From JAAZNO01 sp012798275 (GTDB lineage Bacteria; Chloroflexota; Anaerolineae; B4-G1; SLSP01), in the NCBI GenBank assembly GCA_035347995.1, contig DAOPQD010000013.1, positions 1-52,754 on the forward strand: a stretch of DNA of 52,754 nucleotides, in the 5' to 3' direction. Made by a program: the position numbers and the translations under genes. How positions within the stretch are numbered: the stretch's first letter is position 1; each line of letters begins with the position of its first letter. The notes under the pieces were generated by a model. That model was not told the origin of the DNA, ran no database searches, and saw only the letters and a list, made by a program, of their open reading frames with translations. Positions 26,495 through 35,210 of the stretch are shown one piece after another.

Positions 26495-27565
26495 CGAAAC
26501 CCAGGTGACGCAAGCGCTGCCACTGAGACCCCGTGAGACAGCGATGTACTCATATGTCTGCTCTGCGCTCAAACCGGTCAGCCAGATACTATGTGAAATC
26601 GCCGGCGTCTTGTTGATAGGCGAGGCTATCCAGGTGGAAGGGCTACCGCCCATGACCAACGGCAAATACACCTTGTGTGGGTAGTCGGGGGGCGTCTCTC
26701 CGCCGGCGGGAACTTGACGGTAGTACACCTGGCTCACAGCGCTTGCCGGCGTTGCCCAAGAAATCTGCACCGAGCCGGTGCTGGTGATCACTGTAGGTGA
26801 GAGCGAGGCAGGAGGCAACGCCGCCGGATCGTGCAACATGGCAGGCGTCACTTCCTGAAATTCACCGGTATCCCACACGACGGCATGTTTGACCCCACCG
26901 TAAGCAAGCGCCCGCGTGTAGACAGTGACCTTATCGGAAAGCGCCTCAGCCGTTACCTGCAAGAGGCCAAATGTGGGATACTTGAAGTCCTGTGGTGCGC
27001 TCCAGACGATACTAGCGGGATAATACCCCGGCACTGCCGGATCCACGGCCGGATCGCTATGCCAGCCAGTGGGGTCAAGACCCACGCGCAATTCCGCCGT
27101 GGGATTGGACACGTTCGTATCCGGGCGGGAGAGCGCATGCATCTGGAACTGGTACTGCAAACAGGGCGTCACATTGTAGATGACCTGATACAAGCCACCT
27201 TCCTGGACGTTGCCGTCATAGGAGCGCAACACCACCGATTCGACGCCAGTGTGAACAACGCCACTTTCGGGGAACGCCTTCAACAGCGGCGTCCCACGCA
27301 TGTACCACAAGCGCCAATCTTGCAGCCGCTGCCCGTCATCATCATCTGGCACCCACGATCCTTTGAGCCACGTTCCATACCGATCGTTGAATTCGTACCA
27401 ACGGTGGTTGTCAAAGCCAGAGTTCTGCAACACGGGCATAACAAGTGTGGTCGTCGTCGTGGGATCATCCCCTTGCTGCGCATTCGCAGCCATGCCGCGC
27501 CCAAGGCTCAGCAGCAAGAATCCTCCTAGCAGCACTAATCCCAGCCTCATCCATAGTGTCTTCAT
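26468..27565 (-). CDS. Secreted jelly-roll/fibronectin-like protein
   Basis: A 365-residue exported protein: signal peptide about 1-30 (A-N-A-Q end), a sandwich domain (about 40-255) with V-L-Q-N-S-G-F-D at its start and A-E-L-R-V-G-L-D-P-T-G and W-D-T-G-E near its end, then a fibronectin-III-like domain (about 265-365) carrying K-V-Y-L-P-L-V-M-G-G. It resembles the protein at 20414 in layout. The ATG at 27565 has AAGGAGG 8 bp upstream; an in-frame TTG further upstream is rejected. It is convergent with, and overlaps by 27 bp, the GT-C gene before it. Possibly glycan-binding or a glycosylation target; not established. Confidence 0.82.
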   Translation of the reverse strand: MKTLWMRLGLVLLGGFLLLSLGRGMAANAQQGDDPTTTTTLVMPVLQNSGFDNHRWYEFNDRYGTWLKGSWVPDDDDGQRLQDWRLWYMRGTPLLKAFPESGVVHTGVESVVLRSYDGNVQEGGLYQVIYNVTPCLQYQFQMHALSRPDTNVSNPTAELRVGLDPTGWHSDPAVDPAVPGYYPASIVWSAPQDFKYPTFGLLQVTAEALSDKVTVYTRALAYGGVKHAVVWDTGEFQEVTPAMLHDPAALPPASLSPTVITSTGSVQISWATPASAVSQVYYRQVPAGGETPPDYPHKVYLPLVMGGSPSTWIASPINKTPAISHSIWLTGLSAEQTYEYIAVSRGLSGSACVTWVSSPQRFTAP

Positions 27566-27698
27566 AAACCCAACCTCCTTAAAGCTACAGAGAATAGTCG
27601 CACAGGGTTTGTCCAAACGGAATCTCGATGCTCGGTGGGTAACCCCCAGCGTCCAACCTCGTCAGGAATCAAAAGATCATGCAAGACACCCACCCAAT

Positions 27699-27726
27699 AG
27701 TATAACCAGAAAACTACCTGCGTCAA
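27699..27726 (-). promoter_or_regulatory. Promoter of the secreted protein at 26468
   Basis: Minus-strand -35 TTGACG (27721-27726), 16-bp spacer, -10 TATACT (27699-27704), giving a leader of about 125 nt. The remaining bases up to 27990 hold no gene or other signal I can recognise. Confidence 0.72.
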
Positions 27727-27993
27727 CTTGCCGCGTAGAGCGTAGGGCTATCGCATTCGACCACTGTGACAGCAATACAACCCAAAGGCCAGGGATAAGA
27801 AGTCGCTTAAGCGGCACAACAGGCATCGCAATGGGACGAGTTTCCTAAATGCAACAGCCCTGGTCGTGTTTTATGGAGACGTTTCCAACAGGAGCACTGG
27901 TCTGAAAGAAGCTCGCGTCTACCCTCTGCCTGATAAACCAGATAAGGGCAAACGTGCCTGAGCGCACGACGACTCACCGTGGGCCTAACAAGC

Positions 27994-28021
27994 TTGTAAA
28001 AGCTGCAGGGGCCAGTATAAT
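27994..28021 (+). promoter_or_regulatory. Promoter of the 28030-34093 genes
   Basis: -35 TTGTAA (27994-27999), 16-bp spacer, -10 TATAAT (28016-28021). The -10 ends 8 bp before the ATG at 28030 and there is no SD, so the transcript is probably leaderless. Confidence 0.72.
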
Positions 28022-28029
28022 GCCCTTCG

Positions 28030-30369
28030 ATGAGACCACAACGCCCCTACATATTAAGATACGGAGCCGTAGTGCTACTGTTGGCATTTTTTGCACAAAT
28101 TGCCTTCGCCGCACGCGAGACCTCTATCACATTGGATGAGCCACTACATATCGCCAGCGGTTACGCCTGCCTCAGCACTGGCGACTATCGGCTGGTGGAA
28201 GAACATCCCCCGCTGCTCAAAATGCTACAAGCAGCGCCGCTCCTGCTGGCCGATCCCCCCTTGCCCGATCCGCGTACCGTCCCTGGCTGGGCCGAGGGTG
28301 ATCTGATTACTTTTGCACAACACAGCATCGTCCCCTATCGCCCCATGGAGACACTCGTCTTCGCCGCGCGCGTTCCGACGATGCTGGTAGGCATCTTGCT
28401 GGGCGCGGTGATCTTCCGGTGGACGCGAGAACTGACTCGCAAACACAGTCTGCTGCCTTTATTCGCCCTGTTTCTCTTTGCCTTCGACCCGAATATGCTG
28501 GCACATGCGGGCGTTGCAGCCACAGACCTGGGAGCAGCCACCGGCATCGTCGCGGCCATGCATACCTTCTGGCGCTGGGCGGAACAACCAACCCTCAAGC
28601 GCGCGCTGGTCGCCGCAGTGGTTTTGGGATTGGCTCTGGGCGTGAAGAGCACTGCACTCATGCTGGGGCCAGTCTACGCCGGGTTTTTGTTGTGGGGCTG
28701 GCTGCACCGCCGTGACCGAAGATCCTATTTGCTCCAGGGCGTGTTGATCGCGGCTGGTGCATTTCTGACTCTCTGGGCCAGCTATCGCTTCGAATTCGGA
28801 CCGGCGCCGGGATTGCCCTTCCCCATCCCTGCACCCAGCCACCTCTTGCCACTGCTCAAACTTCGGCAGCACATGGAAGGCGGACACTCAGCCTTCCTCA
28901 TGGGGGAAAATTACCATCATGGCGATTGGCGCTATTTCCCAATTGCCTTCCTCCTCAAGACACCGCTGTTGACGTTATTCCTCGTGACAGCGACGGCGGC
29001 GCGTATAATAATTATGGGCATCCGCCCCCCCCACAGGCTCAAATCACACGCACTGCGCATCGCCGCTCTGGTCGCATTGCCCACGTTCTACTTCACGGTA
29101 AGCCTTACCAGCAGCATCAACATCGGCTACCGACATTTGCTGCCCATTCTACCGTTTCTCTACATTGGAGTGGCAGCCGGCAACTCGCAGGTTATCAGCT
29201 ATAAGTTCAAATCACGCTTCACACACCCCATATTACGTATTCTATTTTCGGCCCTCCTCTTGAGCTACGCCGCGACCACACTGGAACTTTTCCCCTGGCA
29301 TCTGGCGTATTTCAACATCTTCGCCGGTGGGCCTGAGGGGGGATACCGCTATCTGGCAGATTCCAACCTCGACTGGGGCCATACGTGGAAAGCACTACAT
29401 CGCTATATCAAGGACGAGGGAATCACGGAATTCGGCTTGAGCCAGTACACCATCAACGATCCCCATGCCTACGGCCTGGACTACACCCCCTTGCCGCCCT
29501 GGCCTGCTGCCCCCCCCGTGCTTCCCCAGCGTTTCTCACCCCCAGCGGGCATCTATGCCATCAGCGTCAACCAGCTTCAGGGGTTGACCATCGCCCTGCC
29601 AGAGATGTACGACTATTTCCGCAAGTTAGAGCCCGTCGCACGCATTGGCCATGCGATGTTCGTGTACAAGATTCCAACCCGTGCCCCCATTGCCTGGGTG
29701 GCGCAATGCAATGTTCCCGTTACACCGCTGCCTCCTGATGTCGTGCAAGAAGGACTAGGCATTGGAGACGAGGTCCCCCGACCCGTCTTCGATTGCTCCC
29801 AAAGCTGGCTCATTCCCCCTGGAAGTGGTCGGTATGTGTTGTCACTGGAATATGCCGGCGCCCCCTGGACATCGGCATTTCAAGGAAGGCTGGCTTACGA
29901 GCAGAAGCGTCCAGGCTTCACGCCGCCCTTTGCCATCTATGAATGGGATGCCGCTTTACCAACCGTGCCCCACCGCACGACAACCCCCGCTACCATTGGC
30001 AAGGTGCTCACCTTTTCAGGCTACGACGCGGCTCCTCTCCGCGCCGGCCAGACCGGCGTCGTGGAGACCTGGTGGCGTATCGAAGCGCGCCCGGAGCAGC
30101 CGCTATCGCTGATGGCGCACCTGCTACGTGCTGACGGTACCCCCCTCGCCGTAGGCGATGGCCTGGGCGTGACAGTGGATCAATGGCTCAGCGGTAGCCT
30201 CCTCATCCAACGCCACACATTCACGATTCCAGCGGAGACACCCCCTGGCCACTATGCTTTCTATGTGGGGGCCTATACCTTCCCCGATCTGGAACGGCTA
30301 CCTGTTACGGTAGAAGGCGAGTTGATAGGCGACCATCTGCTAGTTGGAATGCTGGAGATCACCCCATGA
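28030..30369 (+). CDS. GT-C glycosyltransferase, paralogue 3 of the SNLDWGQ group
   Basis: A 779-residue membrane protein. L-D-E-P-L-H-I-A-S-G-Y (D36/E37), E-H-P-P-L-L-K, F-D-P-N-M-L-A-H, G-Y-R-H-L-L-P and D-S-N-L-D-W-G-H (the usual Q is H here), then S-Q-Y-T-I-N-D-P-H-A-Y-G-L-D-Y, A-G-I-Y-A-I-S and the A-Q-C/F-D-C pair. It ends in the shared domain (G-D-G-L-G-V...D-Q-W-L-S-G-S). Likely lipid-linked-sugar transferase on the outer face. It overlaps the next paralogue by ATGA. Start fixed by the promoter and lack of upstream alternatives. Confidence 0.88.
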   Translation: MRPQRPYILRYGAVVLLLAFFAQIAFAARETSITLDEPLHIASGYACLSTGDYRLVEEHPPLLKMLQAAPLLLADPPLPDPRTVPGWAEGDLITFAQHSIVPYRPMETLVFAARVPTMLVGILLGAVIFRWTRELTRKHSLLPLFALFLFAFDPNMLAHAGVAATDLGAATGIVAAMHTFWRWAEQPTLKRALVAAVVLGLALGVKSTALMLGPVYAGFLLWGWLHRRDRRSYLLQGVLIAAGAFLTLWASYRFEFGPAPGLPFPIPAPSHLLPLLKLRQHMEGGHSAFLMGENYHHGDWRYFPIAFLLKTPLLTLFLVTATAARIIIMGIRPPHRLKSHALRIAALVALPTFYFTVSLTSSINIGYRHLLPILPFLYIGVAAGNSQVISYKFKSRFTHPILRILFSALLLSYAATTLELFPWHLAYFNIFAGGPEGGYRYLADSNLDWGHTWKALHRYIKDEGITEFGLSQYTINDPHAYGLDYTPLPPWPAAPPVLPQRFSPPAGIYAISVNQLQGLTIALPEMYDYFRKLEPVARIGHAMFVYKIPTRAPIAWVAQCNVPVTPLPPDVVQEGLGIGDEVPRPVFDCSQSWLIPPGSGRYVLSLEYAGAPWTSAFQGRLAYEQKRPGFTPPFAIYEWDAALPTVPHRTTTPATIGKVLTFSGYDAAPLRAGQTGVVETWWRIEARPEQPLSLMAHLLRADGTPLAVGDGLGVTVDQWLSGSLLIQRHTFTIPAETPPGHYAFYVGAYTFPDLERLPVTVEGELIGDHLLVGMLEITP

Positions 30370-32741
30370 AACCACGTCCTGCCCGCCGGCTGGCGGTGAC
30401 GCTGCTGCTTCTCCAGTGGGCGCTGTTGCTCCATGCCGCGACCCGGCTTTCCGCCACCATTGATGAGCCTTTTCACATCACCAGTGGCTATGAATATCTG
30501 CGCACCGGCAACGCGCAGCTCTTCGACGAGCATCCCCCGCTCGCCAAAGCGCTCTTCGCCTGGCCCCTCTTCTTCGTGCCCGATCTGGCCCCGCCCGAGA
30601 CCGCCAGCGATTACGCCAATGGCGCTCTGATCGCCGTCGCCCAGGAGACGCTGCTCGCTTACCGCCCGTTGGATCGGGTCATCGTGGCGCCCCGCATCGC
30701 GGCGGCGTTGCTCACCGTCCTCCTCGCCGCCACGATCTACCGCGTCGCCGCGACCCTTGCCGGGCCCCCGGCAGGCGCGCTCGCGCTGGCGCTTTGCGCC
30801 CTGGATCCCAACTTCCTCGCCCATGGCAGTTTGGCGACGACCGACATGGGAACGACGGCTTTCAGTCTCTGGGCGCTGTGGGCGGGGACACGCTGGCTGC
30901 AACGGCCCACGCGCCGACGGTGGGGGCTCGCGGCGCTGCTGCTGGGATTGGCGCAGGGCGTGAAGCTGACCGCCTTGCTGCTGTATCCGGTGCTGGGAGT
31001 GGGGGCCGTGATCAACGCGGAGGCGCAAAGGCGCCAGGGAGGCCCGTTCCCCTGGAAGACATTGAGGCGCTTTGTGACCCTGGCGGCAGTTTCGGCACTG
31101 GTGTTGTGGGCGCTGTACGGCTTCGAGCTGCGCCCGGTCGCCGGACTGTGGGGCGGGATTCCCCTCCCCGCCGCCAGCCACATCGAGCGCTGGCTACGCC
31201 TGCAGGAGAACCTCGCCTATGGCCGCGAAGCCTTCCTGCTGGGACAGAACTCCATGCACGGCTGGTGGACCTACTTCCCGGTCGCCTTTGCCCTCAAGAC
31301 GCCGCTGCCCCTCTTGCTGCTGGGCCTGTACGCCCTTTTCCGGCGCTTCTTCCGCGGCCCGGCTCGCCCTTTCCCCCTCTCCCTCCTGCCGCTGCTCCTG
31401 TTCCCCGCCCTCTACATCCTCAGCAGCCTGACAAGCACGCTCAACATCGGCTATCGGCATCTGTTGCCGGCGCTGCCGTTGGTGTATATTGGAATTGGCG
31501 TTGCCAGCGCCAGAGCGCACACAGATCGCGGCATCAAATCCCATGGAACTTGTTACCCATTACGCATGACCCATGACCCATTACGCATTCCGCTTTACGC
31601 TTTACTCGCCTGGCTCGCGCTTGGCACCCTGCGCCTCGCCCCGAACTATCTCACCTTCTTCAACGAGATTGCCGGGGGGCCGGGAAACGGCTGGCGCTTT
31701 TTGGCCGATTCCAACACCGACTGGGGACAGGCCTACAAAGCGCTGGCGGCTTATCAAGAAACATACGATCTGAACACCGTACAGCTCTCAACCTTCACCT
31801 TTTACGACCCGGCAGCTTATGGCGTGAGCTATGTAGGAATTGCACCGATGACGGGCGCGCCACCAGTATTGCCCCGCCGCTTCAACCCGGAAGCGGGGAT
31901 TTATGCCATCAGCGCCACCACCCTCGATGGCGTTCCCCTACCCTATCCGCCCACCTTCGATTGGTTCCGACACCGCGAGCCATTTGCCAAAATCGGTTAC
32001 GCGCTATTCCTCTATGAGGTACAGCCTCTTGAAGGGACATGGATTGCGCAATGCAGCACCCCCGTCGCGCCGCTGAATGACGCTGCCATTGATGAGGGCT
32101 TTGGCATCCCTAACCTGCGCCGCGTCACCTTTGATTGCGAGCAAAGCTGGGTACTTCCGAACGGCGGTGTATCGCCCGGCTGGTTTGCGTGCGCCATCGA
32201 AGGGCGAACACGCCTGCAGTGGCCCACTGGCGATGCACAATACGATGATTTACTGCCCACCTGGATGCGCACAGTACCCATAAAAGGATTTGAATTCAGC
32301 TATCTACAATCCCAGAACGGAGAACTGCCGGCTTTTGCGCTATGGGAATGCGCCGCATGTCATGTGACTGTGTCGGCAGAATCGCTGCGATTGGGCGGGG
32401 TATTAGCCTATCAAGGGATGTCAGCGCCCAAAACCGCTCAGCCTGGCGCCACCATAACGGTGACCTCCTTCTGGAAAATATTGACGCCTCCTCAGCATCC
32501 ACTTTCTATCATGCTGCATTTGCGCAACGTAGATGGCGCCCTCGTCGCCGTGGGAGATGGCCTGGGCTTTCCAGTAGAACAATGGCAGAAAGGGGATCTA
32601 CTCGTGCAGAATCACTCGCTTATCATACCGCAAGAGACAACAACTGGAGAATACCGGTTGCACACCGGCGCTTATTGGCTAGAGACACTTGCCCCACTCA
32701 CCTCTGCAGAGATCAGCGTACCCATCAATATCCATCCATAA
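30366..32741 (+). CDS. GT-C glycosyltransferase, paralogue 4 of the SNLDWGQ group
   Basis: A 791-residue membrane protein: T-I-D-E-P-F-H-I-T-S-G-Y (D33/E34), E-H-P-P-L-A-K, D-P-N-F-L-A-H-G-S-L-A-T-T-D-M, G-Y-R-H-L-L-P, then A-D-S-N-T-D-W-G-Q (T for L) and the same soluble elements as paralogues 2 and 3, including A-Q-C/F-D-C. Between two membrane segments a loop encoded at about 31505-31605 is built from CATTACGC-type repeats. Translationally coupled to paralogue 3; tandem duplication followed by divergence is the simplest explanation. Confidence 0.88.
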   Translation: MKPRPARRLAVTLLLLQWALLLHAATRLSATIDEPFHITSGYEYLRTGNAQLFDEHPPLAKALFAWPLFFVPDLAPPETASDYANGALIAVAQETLLAYRPLDRVIVAPRIAAALLTVLLAATIYRVAATLAGPPAGALALALCALDPNFLAHGSLATTDMGTTAFSLWALWAGTRWLQRPTRRRWGLAALLLGLAQGVKLTALLLYPVLGVGAVINAEAQRRQGGPFPWKTLRRFVTLAAVSALVLWALYGFELRPVAGLWGGIPLPAASHIERWLRLQENLAYGREAFLLGQNSMHGWWTYFPVAFALKTPLPLLLLGLYALFRRFFRGPARPFPLSLLPLLLFPALYILSSLTSTLNIGYRHLLPALPLVYIGIGVASARAHTDRGIKSHGTCYPLRMTHDPLRIPLYALLAWLALGTLRLAPNYLTFFNEIAGGPGNGWRFLADSNTDWGQAYKALAAYQETYDLNTVQLSTFTFYDPAAYGVSYVGIAPMTGAPPVLPRRFNPEAGIYAISATTLDGVPLPYPPTFDWFRHREPFAKIGYALFLYEVQPLEGTWIAQCSTPVAPLNDAAIDEGFGIPNLRRVTFDCEQSWVLPNGGVSPGWFACAIEGRTRLQWPTGDAQYDDLLPTWMRTVPIKGFEFSYLQSQNGELPAFALWECAACHVTVSAESLRLGGVLAYQGMSAPKTAQPGATITVTSFWKILTPPQHPLSIMLHLRNVDGALVAVGDGLGFPVEQWQKGDLLVQNHSLIIPQETTTGEYRLHTGAYWLETLAPLTSAEISVPINIHP

Positions 32742-32755
32742 GAAAGGAACATCTT

Positions 32756-34093
32756 ATGATAAAGAAACAACGCTATTTGCCTCTTTTTATCGGACTTGTA
32801 TCCCTATTCCTGATGACCTACGGCCTCTTCATGCACCAAGGCGACGCCTCCGTCGCCGCCACGCAGCAGGCGTCAATCACAGCAGTTGACGAAGCCTACA
32901 TACCCGCCGGCACCTTTGCCATGGGGTGCACCGAGGATTTCTCGTCCCTCCATTGTGATGGCGACGCCCGTCCCATCCACCTCGTATATTTGAATGCGTA
33001 TTATATCGATCGTGTCCAGGTCACCAATTCGCAATATGCCGCATGTGTGGCCACAGGCGCTTGCCCAGCGCCGCTGTCTATCGCCTCGGCATCGCGCCCG
33101 GATTATTACACCAACCCCAATTATGCCCAATACCCCGTACTCAACGTCACGTGGGAGGACGCTTATGCCTATTGTCAATGGGTCGGCAAACGACTGCCGA
33201 CCGAAGCAGAATGGGAAAAAGCTGCGCGCGGCACTGATTTGCGCCCCTTCTCATGGGGTTTCGAAGAACCCACGTGCGAACGCAGCAACATTGCCCTCCT
33301 CGCCCCCGGCGAGGTAACACCTCGTCCCTGCATAGGAGATACCACCCCCGTAGGTTCCTACCCACAAGACATCAGTCCGTACGGTGTGTTGGACATGACC
33401 GGCAACGCCAGGGATTTCGTCAACGATTTCTACCTGACCACCTACTACTCTAAATCTCCCTACTACAACCCTCAAGGACCAGAAACTAACCAGGGTAAAG
33501 ACCACCTTGCGCGCGGCGGCGACTGGTACGCGCACCCACGTTTGGCAACCACTTGGGTGCGCCATGATGAAGCATCAGCGTTCCTGTACCAACACATCAG
33601 TTTCCGCTGTGCTCGCAATGCACCCGTTGAACCACCGCCGACGCCAACGGCCTCCCCCACCCCCACACCACTGCCTTCCGATGTTAGAAGCATCGGCCCT
33701 GAGGGAGGACTCATGTGGATAACGCATCCCGATCACCTCACGGCGCTCCACATCCCATCTGGCAGCCTGACCTCTGAAATCACATTTACGGTCACCTATA
33801 CCCAATCCCATTCCACCGCTGAACTTCAGGGCATGGATCATTTCTTCACTATCACAGGAACTCCTTCTCCCAAACCGGCCGCATTGTTGCTGGGGTTCAA
33901 AAACCCTGGCGGCGTCATCGCTGAGACGATAAACCTCTATCGCCTGGAATCTGGGACGTGGGTGACACGCAACATCACGATAACGGAACAAAGCGACAGC
34001 CACCTCCTGGCATGGATCAATCAGTCCGGCGTCTATGGGCTGTTGGGGGAGACCCACCATCTCTACCTGCCCCTGGTACTGCGGCGCCGCTGA
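32756..34093 (+). CDS. Secreted FGE/SUMF1-domain protein with ZU5-like tail
   Basis: A 445-residue exported protein: signal or anchor helix about 7-27, then a formylglycine-generating-enzyme-type (SUMF1) domain (about 45-290) with I-P-A-G-T-F-A-M-G, P-V-L-N-V-T-W-E-D-A-Y-A-Y-C, K-R-L-P-T-E-A-E-W-E-K-A-A and A-R-G-G-D-W. The two copper-binding cysteines of true sulfatase-activating enzymes are not at the expected place in the C-terminal segment, so it probably binds rather than oxidises. A Pro/Thr linker leads to a ZU5-like β domain (about 320-430) and a terminal H-L-Y-L-P-L-V-L-R-R-R. SD AAAGGA fixes the start, 14 bp after paralogue 4. Confidence 0.87.
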   Translation: MIKKQRYLPLFIGLVSLFLMTYGLFMHQGDASVAATQQASITAVDEAYIPAGTFAMGCTEDFSSLHCDGDARPIHLVYLNAYYIDRVQVTNSQYAACVATGACPAPLSIASASRPDYYTNPNYAQYPVLNVTWEDAYAYCQWVGKRLPTEAEWEKAARGTDLRPFSWGFEEPTCERSNIALLAPGEVTPRPCIGDTTPVGSYPQDISPYGVLDMTGNARDFVNDFYLTTYYSKSPYYNPQGPETNQGKDHLARGGDWYAHPRLATTWVRHDEASAFLYQHISFRCARNAPVEPPPTPTASPTPTPLPSDVRSIGPEGGLMWITHPDHLTALHIPSGSLTSEITFTVTYTQSHSTAELQGMDHFFTITGTPSPKPAALLLGFKNPGGVIAETINLYRLESGTWVTRNITITEQSDSHLLAWINQSGVYGLLGETHHLYLPLVLRRR

Positions 34094-34109
34094 AACGTCC
34101 CATCCAACC

Positions 34110-34142
34110 AGAAGAGCGCCGGCAGGTCACCGGCGCTCTTCT
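34110..34142. terminator. Bidirectional terminator
   Basis: Perfect 13-bp stem (34110-34122 with 34130-34142), 7-base loop, between two convergent genes. The T-rich arm ends make it usable from both sides. Confidence 0.8.
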
Positions 34143-34162
34143 TCAATGGAAGGTAGAAGGCG

Positions 34163-35209
34163 TTAGATCCCGTACCGCTCGCGGGCCAGGTCCAGCACCG
34201 CGTTGATCAACTGCTCATACGGCACATTCCCCGCGCGGGAGACGATGACCATGTCGCTCACCAGCGGGTTGAGGCCCGGCAGCAGGTTGATCTCGACGAT
34301 GTGAGGTTGCCCCTGCGCGTCGAGACGGAAATCCACCCGGCCCAGGTCCAGCCCATCGAGCGCTTCAAAAGCCGCCATCGTCAGCTCGAACAACGTCTCA
34401 CGCAAGGCATCAGGAATGTCCGCCGGACACAGGTAACCCGGCGCGTTGACATCGTCCAGCGCATAGGACTTGGCCTCAGCGTTGTAAATGCCCTTCACCG
34501 CGCCGCGTTGCGTGTCGAGTTCCAACACCGGGAAGAGATGAAACCCCCGCGCGTTATAAAAATCGCTGCGCGGCGCCGCGTCGGGCCGCCGCGTGTTGCC
34601 GACCAATCCCACTGTGAACTCGCGTCCCGGCAGATAAGCCTCGGCCAGCGCCGGCTGATGGTACGTGGCTATGACCCACGCTACCTGGGCCCGCAACTCC
34701 GCCTCGTCATGGACGATGGAGCGCGCGTTGATCCCCATGCCCGACCCCTCGTGCACCGGCTTGACGAACAACGGGAACGTCAGATCGGCAGCCAGCGGCG
34801 TCTGGACCTGGCGGAACACCTGGAAGGGTGCCGTCGGCAGGCCATTCTCGCGCCAGATCATCTTCGCAGCGGCCTTGTCCAGCGCCAGCGCATTGGCGAG
34901 CACCCGCGCGCCGGTGTAAGGGATCCCCAACAACTCCAGGATCGCCGGAATGTGGGACTCACGGGAATCGCCCCGCAAGCCCTCGGCGATGTTGAAGCAG
35001 ATGTCGGGGCGCGCCTCACGCACGGCGTCGTAGAAGCTCTCGTCCGCCTCCAGGAAGAACGACGTGTGGCCGCCCGCGCGCAGCGCCTCCTGGAGGCCCT
35101 CCACCGTCACGTCGCTGTCGTACTCGGCCAGGGCGTCCGGCGGCGCCGCCGGCCCGGTGCGAACCTGATGCTTGCGGTTGGAAACGACCGCAACCCGCAG
35201 GCCCACCAC
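34163..35209 (-). CDS. D-Ala-D-Ala-ligase-like ATP-grasp enzyme
   Basis: A 348-residue ATP-grasp ligase. The central domain has F-V-K-P-V-H-E-G-S-G-M-G-I (lysine and glycine loop over ATP, about 148-160), the C-terminal part R-V-D-F-R-L-D and I-V-E-I-N-L-L-P-G-L-N-P, the metal-binding Asp/Glu/Asn of the Ddl family. The N-terminal catalytic loop and the usual G-S-S-V-G are altered, so the substrate need not be D-alanine. The GTG at 35209 has AGGAGG 9 bp upstream; longer in-frame forms overlap kamA. It lies 1 bp after the kamA stop, so a β-lysine-related ligation is a hypothesis. Confidence 0.85.
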   Translation of the reverse strand: MVGLRVAVVSNRKHQVRTGPAAPPDALAEYDSDVTVEGLQEALRAGGHTSFFLEADESFYDAVREARPDICFNIAEGLRGDSRESHIPAILELLGIPYTGARVLANALALDKAAAKMIWRENGLPTAPFQVFRQVQTPLAADLTFPLFVKPVHEGSGMGINARSIVHDEAELRAQVAWVIATYHQPALAEAYLPGREFTVGLVGNTRRPDAAPRSDFYNARGFHLFPVLELDTQRGAVKGIYNAEAKSYALDDVNAPGYLCPADIPDALRETLFELTMAAFEALDGLDLGRVDFRLDAQGQPHIVEINLLPGLNPLVSDMVIVSRAGNVPYEQLINAVLDLARERYGI

Positions 35210-35210
35210 G

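Noticed and set aside
32342..32755. N-terminal extension of the FGE-domain protein
   Set aside because: This part lies in another frame of the GT-C gene; SD and signal sequence begin at 32756.
32756..34093. Active sulfatase-maturating enzyme
   Set aside because: No catalytic cysteine pair at the expected place and no sulfatase gene nearby.
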